DNA from: Trifolium pratense
Taxonomy: Eukaryota > Streptophyta > Magnoliopsida > Fabales > Fabaceae
Direction of reading: 5' to 3'
DNA length: 64,000 nt
Assembly: GCF_020283565.1 (NCBI RefSeq)
Contig: NC_060064.1
Span: 15,520,337-15,584,336, forward strand
The translations under genes and the position numbers were made by a program. Of this stretch, positions 1-10,890 are shown one piece after another; position 1 is the first letter of the stretch; every line of letters begins with the position of its first letter. The notes under the pieces are model-generated. The model did not search any database, had not been told where the DNA came from, and saw nothing but the letters and a program-made list of their open reading frames with translations.

Positions 1-2575
1 AAAAGTTCACTTCTAGCTTTACAGTGAATTTTGTGTTGTCCTTCTTTACTACCCCACCAAAATCTGCAGATGGCCTTTTCAATTTTCTCACACATAGTCT
101 TAGGTAGCAAGAAACAACTTATAGTGTATGTGGGTAGCGCCTGGATCACAGCACTGATGAGGATTCCTCTACCGGCAAAGGAAAGATGTTTTTCCTTCCA
201 TCCTTTAAGCTTATTTCTGATTCTTTCCATAATAAAATTAAAAACTGCCTGTTTAGAGTGCCCAATTTGAGTAGGCATGCCCAAGTATTTGGTGATGTTG
301 TTCGTGATAGGAAACGGTAAAATCTCTTGAAAGCTGTTTTTGATACTTTGATGTATATTGGGGCTGAAGGTCATCTCAGACTTGTCCATGTTTATTTTTT
401 GCCCAGAAATTCTTTGGTATTCTTCAAAAACATCCTTTAGATGGGTAGCTTCTTCTTGATTAGCTTTACAAAAGATAATGCTATCGTCTGCAAAAAATAA
501 GTGAGAGATCTTAGGAGCATTCCGAACTAAGGCTATACCATTGATAAAGGATTGGTCTTGTTTAGAAGTGATCATTCTAGATAAAACATCGGCACATAGA
601 ATAAAGAGATATGGGGAAAGGGGGTCGCCTTGTCTGAATCCCCTATAGGGACTAAACTTGGGAGATGGCTGGCCATTGACCAATACAGAAAAAGACACGG
701 TAGAGACACACCTCATAATAGTTTGGACTAATCTGCTAGGAAAGCCCATAGTAGTGAGGGTAGCTTTAATAAAGGGCCATTCTAGCCGGTCGTAAGCCTT
801 AGCCATATCCAGCTTAATACCAACATAACCTTTCTTCTTGTTTTTATTGTGTTTAAGATGATGGAACGTTTCAAAAGCAATCAAAATATTATCAGTTATA
901 AGTCTACCGGACAGAAATGCACTTTGTTGAGGGCTAATCACCTCTGGCAAAACACTTTTTATTCTATTGGCAATGGTTTTAGTAATGATTTTTAAAATAA
1001 CGTTACATAGAGCAATGGGTCTATAATCAGCAGGAGTGATAGGATTTTTATTTTTAGGAATAAGACAAATAAAAGAGTCATTGTAGGGTTCAGGGTTACC
1101 ACCATTGTTAAGTATGTTGAGCACCGTTTGAGTGATCTCCCCCCCTATTGTGTCCCAGTAAGCTTGATAGAATTTAGCATTCAGACCATCTGGACCAGGG
1201 GCTGCATTGCTTTTTAGCTGGTGAGTAGCAAATGATACCTCTGCAGCTGTGAAGTCTTCACTTAGATATTCCTGCATCTGAGGTTGAACTCTATTGGCCA
1301 TAATGTTGATGGTATCTTGCATATTAGTAGGATTAGAGGAGGTGAATAGATTAGTGAAGTAATTCTGAAACACCAGCTGAATATCTTTATTATAAGTCTT
1401 ATTAGTTCCATGTATATCCTGAATAACGTTGATTTTATTCTTCCGCTGTCTTTGGGTGGCTTTAAAATGAAAGAATTTGGAGTTCTTATCCCCATGTTGT
1501 AACCAGTTTGCTTTTGCCCTTTGTGCCCACCATTGTTCCTCTTTGAATAAGAGAGCATCCATCTTTGTCTCCAACTGTTTAATCTGATTGATATTGTCTC
1601 TATCAGGGGGCTTAGCCTTTAGATCCAGAATCTTGGCCTGAGTGGATTTAATTTCCTTAGGGATGTGGCCATAAGTTGAAGTGCCCCAATGATAAACTTT
1701 ATTCAAAACTAAATGCAGTTTGGTTTTAGTCTCCTCATTATCCTGGCTCCAAATATCTTTAATCACCTGTAAGCAAGCAGGGTCTTGGATCCAGATGTTT
1801 TCAAATCTTTTGATAATAGTCTTAGAGTGCGAGTCGTCCCTGAAATCATGGTTAGTGCCGAAAACTAGCAATATAGGATTATGATCAGAAGTATAGTTCA
1901 AAAGGTGGTAATTAGTGCATCTAGGGAACTTAGAGACCCAAGATGAGGTGGCACAAAACCTATCAAGTCTTTCCTTGATATGAGAATCATTCACTTGGTT
2001 GTTAGTCCAAGTAAACTTATCCCCTTGGTATCCTAAGTCCAGCAGGTCACAGTTATTAAGAGTGTTATGAAATAAGTTAGAATTGTTATCATGGATGTTT
2101 CTACCTCCTTGTTTTTCAGAAGGATTAAGAATCAAGTTAAAATCACCAAATAAAAGCCAATTTTCATGGAAATTAGTGTTAGACAGAGCAGAAATAAGGT
2201 CACATGTCATAGGCTTCTGTTGTTGTTTGGAGTAACCGTAGATTCCGGTTGCTCTCCAACTAGAAAAAGTATCACCACAATCCACATAACAATCAATCAT
2301 TCTTTCATTATTACCAATGATATTAAGATTTACATCATTAGACCAGAAAATAGCTAAACCTCCCCCCTATTCCCGTTAGACATTGTACAATCAACAAAAA
2401 AATGGTTAGGGAGACTGTTACCAAAAGAATTGGCTTTGAGGAAAAATTCAGAACTGTTGAGTTTAGTTTCCATTAAAAACACAATATTAGGATGGTGAAC
2501 ATGAATGAGCTGCTTGAGGGCTCTAACTGCAGAGGGTTTCCCAAGGCCTCTACAGTTCCAAGATAAGAGCTTCAT
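1..2575 (-). pseudogene. LINE ORF2 endonuclease/reverse transcriptase, one frameshift, partial
   Basis: The N-terminus (MKLLSWNCRGLGKPSAVRAL) is an APE-like endonuclease start, with the LMETKL segment that carries the usual catalytic Glu. The first frame stops at 2354 after NGNRGEV. A run of six G (minus strand, near 2368-2373) is one base short of what keeps the endonuclease in frame. The other frame then stays open to position 1. In that frame I read further endonuclease sequence, then RT motifs: KLDMAKAYDR (about 785-815), GFRQGDPLSPYLF (about 602-642) and FFADD (about 480-497). RNase H and zinc-binding parts would lie beyond the window. One base loss in a homopolymer is the only break seen; a sequencing slip cannot be excluded. 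Confidence 0.88.
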
Positions 2576-3966
2576 TGTCCTTGGCTAACCTTATCTTCAA
2601 GGTTAGCCTGTGTAGTAAGAATGTGTGAGGTGGTTTCTGATACGGCTTGAAGCTGGTGGGTTCCTTGAGTTCTCTGGAACTTTCTCTTAGCTGTAGTAGA
2701 AGTTTGTATGAGAGTGTTTATAGATGCTGATGTGGTTGTTTCCTTAGGTTCAGAGTTATACTTGTATGCTGCTGGCTCTGTTTCCTCATCTTCTGCTTCA
2801 AGAGTCATCTTGGCCATCATGTCTAGCATAGCTTTAGGGATGGGGCTGAACTGCCCCCCACTGACAGATTGCATAGGGTTGCTATTAAACCGTTTATCCC
2901 TCTTGTCATTGACACGTTTTCCATATACATTGGATCTCAGCCATGGTCCCCTTGTATTAACGCTTCCCTCTGGTAATGACTGATCGGTATTGCATTTGTC
3001 CTCATTATGACCAACTATTCCACAAGTGAAGCAGAACATAGGAATGTTTTCATATCTGAAATCAACCCATGTGATTCCATCTTTAGGGTTGCCAATGAAC
3101 ATGCCAGGTCTAATGGGTTCTTCCACATTCAGATGCACTTTGATTTTCACGATTCTAGCTTGTTGTGGGTAATCATAAAGAGCAGAATCCTCCACTTTAC
3201 CCAGCTGAGAGCCAATATGTTTACCCATAGTGACAGTTTTGCAATGAATCGGTAGTCCCCAAATTTGAATCCACACTGGTACCTGTTTGAAATCGATGTC
3301 GGAATGGTTGAGTTTTCTGTCCCATGTGTGCACCATAAACCAACTGTTCCGTATTAGCCAAGGATTCCCTTTCACTGCCCTTTGAATATCATGATCGTTC
3401 TCCATGGTAATATGATATAATCCCCCTTCAGTTTCAGTGATTGTGAAGCCCTTAGGATTGCCCCATATACCTAGCAAAGTATTTTGGATGATAGATTTTA
3501 TGATAGGCTTATTAGATTGAAGTTTACCTATTAAGCTGTTTTTGCAATTTTTAACACCTTCTCTGATATGTTCTTCTTTATACATGCAGAATGGATCTTC
3601 TCTTGGACTTGAAGGGGTAGTGTTATTGAAATGCATCTCTGATTGTCTTCTTGGTGAGTAATTGTAGGATCTTTGCGGATCTTGCTTGGTATTGGGCTGT
3701 TCATGAATGTTTTCTTCTTCGGTTTGCAGGTCGGCGGGACAATAAGGAAGATAAGCACTTTCTTCATGATGCATTATGGTTGGAATAGGACCCATGAATT
3801 CCGGTATGTTGATGGAGATACTGGTTTGATTAGGCTGAGGAGTAATGGTTCTTTGAATCTTGCTTGGGCGATGGCTAGCAGTTTCAGTGGGGGAGAAGTT
3901 GCTGGTTTGATGGTTATTTTCATGGATGAGTCTTTTGTTGAGAGGAGTTTCCATTGGAGAAGCCAT
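2572..3966 (-). CDS. LINE ORF1 protein (DUF4283 plus zinc knuckle)
   Basis: This ORF encodes 464 residues from the ATG at 3966 (MASPMETPLNKR). The frame is open further upstream, but only from a TTG. The middle part (about residues 130-290) resembles the DUF4283 domain found in plant LINE ORF1 proteins. A CCHC knuckle with spacing CX2CX4HX4C (CFTCGIVGHNEDKC) lies near residues 311-324. The C-terminal part is polar and low in complexity. The family role is RNA binding in the retrotransposition particle. The stop codon overlaps the ATG of ORF2 as ATGA at 2572-2575, which suggests coupled translation. No lesion is seen in this ORF. Confidence 0.9.
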   Translation of the reverse strand: MASPMETPLNKRLIHENNHQTSNFSPTETASHRPSKIQRTITPQPNQTSISINIPEFMGPIPTIMHHEESAYLPYCPADLQTEEENIHEQPNTKQDPQRSYNYSPRRQSEMHFNNTTPSSPREDPFCMYKEEHIREGVKNCKNSLIGKLQSNKPIIKSIIQNTLLGIWGNPKGFTITETEGGLYHITMENDHDIQRAVKGNPWLIRNSWFMVHTWDRKLNHSDIDFKQVPVWIQIWGLPIHCKTVTMGKHIGSQLGKVEDSALYDYPQQARIVKIKVHLNVEEPIRPGMFIGNPKDGITWVDFRYENIPMFCFTCGIVGHNEDKCNTDQSLPEGSVNTRGPWLRSNVYGKRVNDKRDKRFNSNPMQSVSGGQFSPIPKAMLDMMAKMTLEAEDEETEPAAYKYNSEPKETTTSASINTLIQTSTTAKRKFQRTQGTHQLQAVSETTSHILTTQANLEDKVSQGQ

Positions 3967-4228
3967 TAAAAGGGAATAAGAAGATGCAAAAGGAATAGCA
4001 AGGAGGGGAAGCAGATATCGAGGCACAAAACTAGAAAAACCACACAAAGGGGAAACAAAATCGTCACGGGACGCAAGCAAAGATCTTCACTAACCTTAGA
4101 GGGAGATCACTAAGGAGAGGAGTACAAAAGAAGGTGGAAGATCAAGGAAACAGTGAGAAAGATGAAACTGAAGGATGAATCTTGGAGAGTGATCTTGGAT
4201 GAATCTTGGAGCCTTTTCTCGCACGTCC

Positions 4229-4303
4229 TATTTTTACTCATCCGCTACCTACGAGTTTCTTGGGTGCCCTATTTTTACTCATCTGCTACTTAAGTAGCGG
4301 ATG
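4229..4303. repeat. Short direct repeat with a 24 bp palindrome
   Basis: The phrase CTATTTTTACTCATCCGCTAC occurs near 4229 and again, with one change, near 4269. The second copy runs into CATCTGCTACTTAAGTAGCGGATG (4280-4303), a 24 bp palindrome with one mismatch centred on TTAA. It lies between the LINE 5' end and the hAT-like terminus. It could be a transposon terminus or the target of the LINE insertion. Confidence 0.6.
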
Positions 4304-4379
4304 GTGTTTTATATTTATATTACAAACTAAGTTCAAATCATCCAAAACAAATTATTTATATTTATTTTTAATTTTAATT

Positions 4380-4558
4380 TTTTCGGGCTTGCGAGATGCC
4401 TGTGGCCCATTCGGGCTAGCCCATATTTTAATCGGGCTTTGTCGGGCCGGACAAAAAAGCCCGAAAATAATTCGGGCTAGAATTTTCAAGACCCGAGCCC
4501 GAGAAAAAATCGGGCTTGGCGGGCCGGCCAATTCGAACTGGCCCATTTTGACAGCTCC
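4380..4558. mobile_element. hAT-like element terminus, truncated
   Basis: The stretch is rich in CGGGCT and GGCCC steps and ends in GGCCCATTTTGACAGCTCCA. Its reverse complement begins TGGAGCTGTCAAAATGGGCC, which matches the style of plant hAT (Ac/Ds-like) termini with GC-rich subterminal repeats. The opposite terminus is not visible upstream, where the LINE lies. Family assignment is from remembered consensus style. Confidence 0.6.
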
Positions 4559-4559
4559 A

Positions 4560-5786
4560 CTTGTGATGGGGGGCTTTGCTATGATTGTTTATAAGCAATG
4601 TCCTACTCAAATTAGACGATTCGGTAAGTCAGATATATACTAATACATGTCTCTAACAACTGAGTTCACAAAAACATATTATAAAACATGTTTTTTTTTT
4701 ATCAAATATTATAAAACATGTTATATTCTTTATTTAGCGAAGATGTATATTCTTCACAGGAAGAGAGCGATATATTATATCTGATGCTTCCAATTTTTAG
4801 GAAAAGAATTTCACTCACTCATTCACTATATGTCTTGTGCAAATTCGTTTCACACCTCTAAAATAGTAGCATATTTATTAAGCAACAGGTATCATGAATT
4901 TTGGCTTTTAATTACAAGAGGACGGAAGTTCAAAAAGAAAATTAAATCTATATCAATGTATAAAGATGATATAAAAGCCAATTATAAAAAAATTTCATAA
5001 TACCAATAATATCCTTAACTTTTTATTTTGAGCAGCAAAAATCTTTTATTAACAAACTCACGATAACATAAGGTATTTTCTTTTAGCAGCAAAAATCTTT
5101 TATTAACAAATTCATCATAACATAAGACAGTTTTTTTTACATAAGTTTATATTATTGACCGTTAAACACATAGTGGCACAGAACACGTCTGTCTCGCCGC
5201 TAGTATTAAATAATAGGAGTATAGACTCAACTAGTCTCGGACATTCAACTTATTCATTTTTGAGATAGAATTTCTAGTCACTAAACTACTTAACCAAATA
5301 TTTTTAACCATATAATAAAAATAAATTATAAACTCATATTGAGCATATGTTTAACATCACGGTGAGTATATTAGAATCACGATAATTCACGATAGATTAC
5401 CGTAATTTTAACATATTCATTGTGGTACCAAACTACACTGTATATGTCATACAACCCTTTTAGTATTAAAAAGTCCAATTTTTGTATAGACATAATACAT
5501 TGGTACAAAATAATACTTTTTTTTAACAGGCAAAATAATACAGTACATTAGGGGAAAAAGTATTGTATTGCAAAGTACTTTATAACGAATATGTATCTTT
5601 AGCTAGCCTACCATTTCTATAAGAGAAAATTAGAATCAGCCACATATTCTTGAGTATAATGTATTAATTGATCATAGTAGCTTCTAGAGTTAGAAGAAGA
5701 ATGAATAAATGAGGTCCATTAATTAGTTCCACTAAAAAATCTTGCTTGCTTTCATCATGTGATTATGATTATGAGTGGTTTATAGT
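4560..5786. other. Intergenic, AT-rich; no gene seen
   Basis: No coding signal is seen. It holds a 54 bp-period tandem duplication (5031-5138, listed separately) and AT-rich unassigned sequence. Confidence 0.7.
5031..5138. repeat. Two-unit tandem duplication, 54 bp period
   Basis: AGCAGCAAAAATCTTTTATT starts at 5031 and again at 5085. Each unit continues with AACAAA(C/T)TCA...ATAACATAAG. The units differ at a few positions, so the duplication is not very recent. Confidence 0.8.
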
Positions 5787-6176
5787 AACAAAACCAACTT
5801 AAAAAAAAAGTCGGTTTGAAAGGCAAACCTACCTTTCAAATTTTCGTGATGTGTATGTTTACTTATCATCGGTTATTAATTATTATCACGCATATATATA
5901 AGAAGTCCAAATACTTTTCTTTCCAAATGACGACCCAAGCTTGGGACTTCACCTAACATGTGTGTTGGATTTAAAGAATAGCAATAATGTAATTCATCAT
6001 GTATTAAAAATTATATATTCTATTATGTCAATATTATTATTCATATTAATTTGGAAAAATTCACAATAATTTTGCTTGACAGAGATTTCCAATTATAAAA
6101 TTCAGTTCATGGCGGCTCTTTGTCGTGTTCAAGGGACGATGATTCCTAATACATTTTTGAGATTCCAAAAACTTTT
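5787..6176 (+). repeat. Unnamed 0.4 kb repeat, copy 1 of 2
   Basis: This copy matches 8768-9218 in the same orientation. Shared landmarks in the same order are GTCGGT(T/G)TGAAAGGCAAACC, TTGGATTTAAAGAATAG, TATGTATTAAAAATTATATATTC-type sequence, and TTGTCGTG(T/C)TCAAGGGACGA. There is no clear TG...CA or terminal inverted repeat, so the class is unknown. The pair brackets the small gene at 6727. Confidence 0.8.
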
Positions 6177-6611
6177 CTATAACTTAGTAGTTTTAATCAA
6201 TTATTTATTTAGATTTATTATATAAAAAAATAATTATCTACATCCGTTGTCTTAAATCTTATCTTTTTTTTCCTGACGAAAGAGGAGTATATCCATTTAT
6301 CTTTTAATAAACGGATATTTTTCATTATTTACTCCTCATTACTTTTCATTATTTAAGTTTTCACATGATATTTTAATGAACTGAGTTAAGTTCATGGGAT
6401 CTCTGACTCTATTATTATCTATATAGAAAAATTATACCATCCAATAGTAAAAAACAGAAAAAACACTAAAATTATTATTGTAAACATCGACAAAGAAAAA
6501 ATAGAGTACATTAACACCCTTCTCCAAGAAAAACCTTCCTTGTTTCACAAGCCACCAAATTGGAAAAGTTAAGAACCTTCTTTTTTTTCTTCTTTTTTTT
6601 CCCTATCTCTA

Positions 6612-6619
6612 TATAAATA
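6612..6619 (+). promoter_or_regulatory. TATA box of the MAGLQQYNFF small-protein gene
   Basis: TATAAATA lies 115 bp before the chosen ATG, in a pyrimidine-rich promoter typical of plant genes. Confidence 0.7.
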
Positions 6620-6726
6620 CACCTCTTCACCTAACCACTTTTACTAACAAAATTAGATACACCTAAAAAACCTTTTTCTCTATTTTGCAACAAACCAAAA
6701 CAATCAAATTCTTGTTCAACTCTTTC

Positions 6727-7035
6727 ATGGCTGGTCTTCAACAATACAACTTTTTTCCCACTGATCTTTTCTACCCTCGTCCACAACCTCAACAATCTAC
6801 GGCGTCTCCAACCGTGCTTCCAATCAAAACTCCAAACACTGAAGATCTTCCTCAGACTCAGCAGCAGCAACAACAACCAGCTACGAACATGATCAAAGCT
6901 ACCCCTTCTACTTCTTCTTTGGTTTATACTCACAAGACACAATCTTTTGGAGTTTTTGATAATAATAACACATCAAAATTGTCAACAAACCCGTTTTCTT
7001 TGATGGTTTGGATGGATCAAGAGGATCAAGAATAG
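6727..7035 (+). CDS. Small conserved plant protein with MAGLQQYNFFPTD start
   Basis: A single-exon gene for 102 residues. The ATG at 6727 is chosen because the N-terminus MAGLQQYNFFPTDLFYPRPQ closely resembles a family of short plant proteins of unknown function that I recall starting this way. The frame is open a further 14 codons upstream but without an ATG. The protein is Pro/Gln/Ser/Thr-rich with a QQQQQQ run near residues 50-55. It has no signal peptide, membrane segment or known catalytic motif, and ends in acidic DQEDQE. A TATA box lies upstream and AATAAA lies 112 bp past the stop, so this looks like a compact, expressed gene. Function is unknown; stress-linked expression would be a guess. 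Confidence 0.78.
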   Translation: MAGLQQYNFFPTDLFYPRPQPQQSTASPTVLPIKTPNTEDLPQTQQQQQQPATNMIKATPSTSSLVYTHKTQSFGVFDNNNTSKLSTNPFSLMVWMDQEDQE

Positions 7036-7146
7036 AACTTAAGAGTTATGATTATGTTTTAGACTATGTAAATTACTTAAGGGTTTTAACTTTCATCTTC
7101 TTTTACCCTTTTTCAATTTTCATGTTACTTGTAGAAGATGGAAATC

Positions 7147-7152
7147 AATAAA
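7147..7152 (+). terminator. Likely poly(A) signal of the small-protein gene
   Basis: AATAAA is followed by T-rich sequence about 40 bp later. It is the first such signal after the stop codon at 7035. Confidence 0.55.
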
Positions 7153-7159
7153 ATTTATA

Positions 7160-8220
7160 GCTTATGATTTTCTTCAAGTCTATGCTTCTTTTTTTTCTTT
7201 TTTTTTTTAATATTTTTTGTCTATTTTGCAATTCCTAAAATATTTTCCCTAATTAACAAATCCGATTAAAGATTGGTGAATGGTAAATTGAGTTTGGTTT
7301 ATGTAACATGAAAGGTAATGAGTTCTAATCTAATTAACAAAACGAATTAAAGAGTGTGAAATTGTTCAATTATTTGATTTTTTTTCTTAAGTTTTAATAT
7401 TCTTCATTATTTTTTTGTCTAATTTTCATTAAAAGTTTAGTTGCACCAAACAAAAACAAAGTGAGTCTCTTCTAATTTAACTAAATTCTTACGAACTTTG
7501 AATTAAGCATGCATTAGCATTAAAACTTGTGATACAAGTATTTTAAAAATTATTAATTGAAAATTAGGAGTGTCTGCAAGTCAACTATATATTGTGTTAG
7601 TGTAAAATACAAAGTCAAAATTGGTGTGTTTTTGAACATGGGCATTACATGACATCAAATAATATTCTTTGGTAACTATGGAAAAATAAAATAAAATAAG
7701 AGCAAAACAAAATTCAATGTAGAAGAACATGGCAAGCTTCACGGCGTGCAACATACGCAGGGGGGACTATTTCTAGAATAGAATTCATTGCGAATATACA
7801 ACGAATATGCTTCTGTCCTATAAGGTTAATATTATTTATTTTTTAATAATAAAACTATATATTAATTCCAATTTATATGTATAAACTCATGAATCATGAT
7901 GCACCTGTTACATAATCATCAAAACAATAGACTAGGTTAAGACCAAAATAATTAATTACTGTAGGATTTTAGTGTGTAAAACGAATGTGTACAAGAGATA
8001 GTGAGATTCTTTTCACAAAAAGTTAGAAGCATCAACTATAATATACCCGTCCAGTCCTCTTCCTATAAAGAATATGCATCTTTGCTAAATAAAGAGTAAT
8101 ATACTTTACGATATAAATTAGGTGAGATTTACAATGGATCACCTCCAAGTATATATAGACTAATACTTAAAAATTATTAGAAATTCTATTTAACAATGTA
8201 TTGTTCCAAATAATAATAAG
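7160..8220. other. Intergenic, no gene seen
   Basis: AT-rich sequence with frequent stops in all frames. No repeat structure was resolved. Confidence 0.65.
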
Positions 8221-8400
8221 TGGTCATGTTCTTGAGCATGTGGTCGGGAGTTCGATTTATGGTTTATGTATATGGAGAAAATTCGGTTGAAAGGAGAAAA
8301 CTCATCTATGTGCCCCACAGATTCCCCAACGAAAATTAATCATCCTTCATCGATAATGATGGTGGAAATTTCGTACCAATATCAGAAATTATAATAGGGG
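8221..8400 (+). mobile_element. SINE-like element, family A copy 1
   Basis: It shares a 160-180 bp pattern with 19345-19525 and 34045-34210: a B-box-like GAGTTCGATT, then a GGAGAAAA(C)TCATCT-type block, CCCACA, a GATTAATCATC-type block and GGTGGAAATTTCGTACCAATATCA. The A-box-like tRNA part is clearest in the 34 kb copy. No target duplication was resolved. Confidence 0.6.
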
Positions 8401-8767
8401 TCAACAATATACTCTTTATAGTAGAAGTAAAAAAAATTATGGCTCATTGTTTTTATGATTTAGTTGATCAATACAAACTATTATATGCATATGTGTTTAA
8501 TTTCATTATTTTAATCAAACTCGTATCAATTAAAAGTAATTATTTAACTCGTAAAAATAAGGAGAATTATTAACTTCTATTTCTAAGAAATGATGTATGT
8601 TATCATTAGACTTTTAAATATTTTAAATATTGGCTCCCAATTAAGAATGGCAATATAACACATATTTGTGGGTGTACCCGCCCGGCCCACACCAATTTTG
8701 ACGAGAAAAAATCGAATTGATTGAGTTTAGATTTTAAAAGACGGGTGTGGGACAAGTACCGCTAACT

Positions 8768-9218
8768 AACAAAAACCAACTAATTGAAAAAAGTCGGTGT
8801 GAAAGGCAAACCTACCTTTCCAATTTTCGCGGTGTATGTCTACTTATCAACATCACTGATCAATTATTTATTTTGATCAGTTATTAATTATTATCACGCA
8901 TAATAAGAGGAGTCTCAACCAAAAAATAATAATTTGCTTACTAATCACCCAAGTTTGGGACCACACCTGACATATGTGTTGGATTTAAAGAATAGTAATA
9001 TTATAATTTTTTATAAGCAATAGTAATAATAATTGATTATGTATTAAAAATTATATATTCTATTATGTCAAGATTAATCGTGGTTAAATTAATCTGACAT
9101 AATTTACATAATTTTATTGACAGGGATTTCAAATTATAAACAAAGTTTTCATGGCAGCGATTTGTCGTGCTCAAGGGACGACGATTCCTTATTAAAATTT
9201 TAAGATTCCAAAAACTTT
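8768..9218 (+). repeat. Unnamed 0.4 kb repeat, copy 2 of 2
   Basis: Direct partner of 5787-6176. It is about 60 bp longer, with extra sequence in the middle (around 8850-8880 and 9000-9030). The upstream neighbour (about 8640-8760) carries a CCCGCCCGGCCC stretch, a possible transposon end fragment. Confidence 0.75.
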
Positions 9219-9572
9219 GCAAACATTTCTCATGGACGCTTAACAGGCTGTTGAGATTTACAATAATATTATGAAACAAAATTAAAAATTAAAAATTAAA
9301 AATTTATTCGTACAAATATAACTAACTTTTTTGCAAAAATGTTGACTGTTGTCTTTCTACCAAAAAAAAGACTGTTGTCTTTCAATTTTCAATACAACGT
9401 TAATTATTATTTATCAATTGTACCATATAATTAAATGTAAACACACATATATATGATAAGGGTGCTTTAATAAAAAATAATCATCTTCTTATAAAAAATT
9501 AATAATATTGGTGATTGACGCTGAACTTGGTAGGAAGGATTGATGACTTTGTGTAATTACATGTTATCTTAG

Positions 9573-10060
9573 TCATTTCAAGTCACATTTAGGGTCTTTG
9601 TGATGCTTTTTAGCCATAAAATAAGATGAAATTACATAGTAAAGGAGATTACTTGATTTGCAAGAAATAGGAAGGAAAATTGGAAGTTTTGAAGTTTCTA
9701 CTGCACGTGGCGCGGGGGTTGTCTGCGGGGGCACAATTACTTGGATTTTAAGAAGTGTGAAGCCTTTTGGTTCGGATTGCTGCGCGTGGCGGAAACCTGA
9801 TAACAGGTGGCCCAACGGATCGTGAAGAGGCTCTGATACCATCTTAGAATTGAGTATTGGACCTAACTCAACCCTATAAACCGGCTTGTAAGGTGAGGAC
9901 TTCTTAACACGCAGCTTGTTGAAGTTCTTACTGTGCGTGGCGCAGATTCTGGTTGGTTGGCATGCTTGTGGCGTAGTGGATCTGGCGCTTGGCACGATCT
10001 TGAAAGCTTATATAATGAAAGCTCATTTTATGTTAAAAGGTTTGGATTTTTTGGAGAAGA
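9573..10060 (-). mobile_element. LTR-retroelement remnant with tRNA-iMet primer binding site
   Basis: On the minus strand CTCAATTCTAAGA is followed by TGGTATCAGAGC (9831-9842), the standard plant primer binding site complementary to initiator tRNA-Met. The LTR-like part lies at higher coordinates (up to about 10060) and the leader at lower ones. No gag or pol reading frame follows; the 140-codon frame here is not protein-like. This is probably an old fragment or a small non-autonomous element. The second LTR was not found. Confidence 0.6.
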
Positions 10061-10560
10061 GAAGAAACTGATATTTGGATGACCTTTGAAGATTGGAGCT
10101 AGATTTCCTTGATCTTTGAGAGAAGATTGATCAAATTCCTAACCAATTCTCACCATGCATGCATCTCCAACTGTGATCTTGATGGAGTTGTCTCTAATCA
10201 CTATGGAGAACTAAACCTCCTTAAGGTTGGGTCTAGATTAGGAATTCAACTATGAATTTCTGTGTGTAATCTCTACTTTAACGTAATGGATTCCTCTTTT
10301 ACAAGTGTTATGCAATAAATTGTATTCTTAATGCTTTCTACGTACTCTTGATCAAAGTTTGAATTGATTTTGGATTTCAATTGTTATGAGAATATGCATT
10401 GAAATTGGACCTAATTTCATTGAGCATTGGTTGATTCTTTAGAGACCTTGAATTAATTAGTGCAATTAAAGGATTAACAAGCTTAATTGTCTCCATCTAT
10501 AGTTTCTAGCAAGAGATTGGGAATCTATGAATGATGGTGAGGATGAATCAAAGAAGACAT
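10061..10560. other. Unclassified, probably retroelement-derived sequence
   Basis: No open reading frame is convincing. The texture (TCTCCATCTATAGTTTCTAG, GGTGAGGATGAATCAAAG) resembles non-coding parts of legume LTR elements, but no termini were resolved. Confidence 0.35.
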
Positions 10561-10580
10561 CGGTGTTCATCACCATAGTT

Positions 10581-10803
10581 AGGGTCCGTTTCGCCTTACT
10601 TTTTTTAAGCTCATGCAAAAAACTTATGCAATATAAATTAAGTTTTATGTTATTTTATAAGTTCACACTAGTAAAAATTGTAATTTTATAAGCTATTTTA
10701 TCATAAACTACCTTGACAAACTTATAATAATATATAAAAATTACATAAGTTGTTTGCATAAGCTCTAAATAAGAGGGGAAAAAAGTCAGGCCAAACAGAC
10801 TAT
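10581..10803. mobile_element. MITE with GGGTCCGTTT-type inverted ends (hAT-like)
   Basis: The left end GGGTCCGTTTCGCCTTAC and the reverse complement of the right end TAGTCTGTTTGGCCTGAC pair at most positions. The inner arms also pair (TTAAGCTCATGCAAAAAACTTATG against CATAAGTTGTTTGCATAAGC-type sequence). About 223 bp with no coding potential. A target duplication could not be fixed. Confidence 0.65.
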
Positions 10804-10818
10804 TAATCTAATCATCAC

Positions 10819-10819
<1 letters not shown>

Positions 10820-10888
<69 letters not shown>
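10820..10888. repeat. AT dinucleotide microsatellite
   Basis: An uninterrupted (TA)n run of about 69 bp directly after the MITE. Length is likely variable among individuals. Confidence 0.97.

Positions 10889-10890
<2 letters not shown>

Larger units (their letters stand above)
1..4228 (-). mobile_element. L1-type LINE, 5' half, running off the left edge
   Basis: This is a non-LTR retrotransposon read on the minus strand. It holds a 5' leader (about 4228-3967), ORF1 (3966-2572) and ORF2 (from 2575 downward, cut by the window edge). ORF2 shows an APE-type endonuclease followed by reverse transcriptase. The 5' boundary is uncertain: just upstream lie short direct repeats and a palindrome (4229-4303). 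The 3' end, poly(A) tail and target duplication are outside the window, so element length and age cannot be judged. The RT frame stays open for over 2.3 kb with one frameshift, so the copy is fairly recent. Order and motifs are typical of plant L1-like elements. Confidence 0.93.

Noticed and set aside
4206..4643. 145-codon plus-strand frame and its minus-strand shadows
   Set aside because: It spans the palindrome and hAT-like terminus; the Gly/Pro pattern comes from CGGGCT/GGCCC repeats.
9573..9995. 140-codon minus-strand frame
   Set aside because: It runs across the LTR end, primer binding site and leader of a retroelement remnant; composition is not protein-like and no family is recognised.
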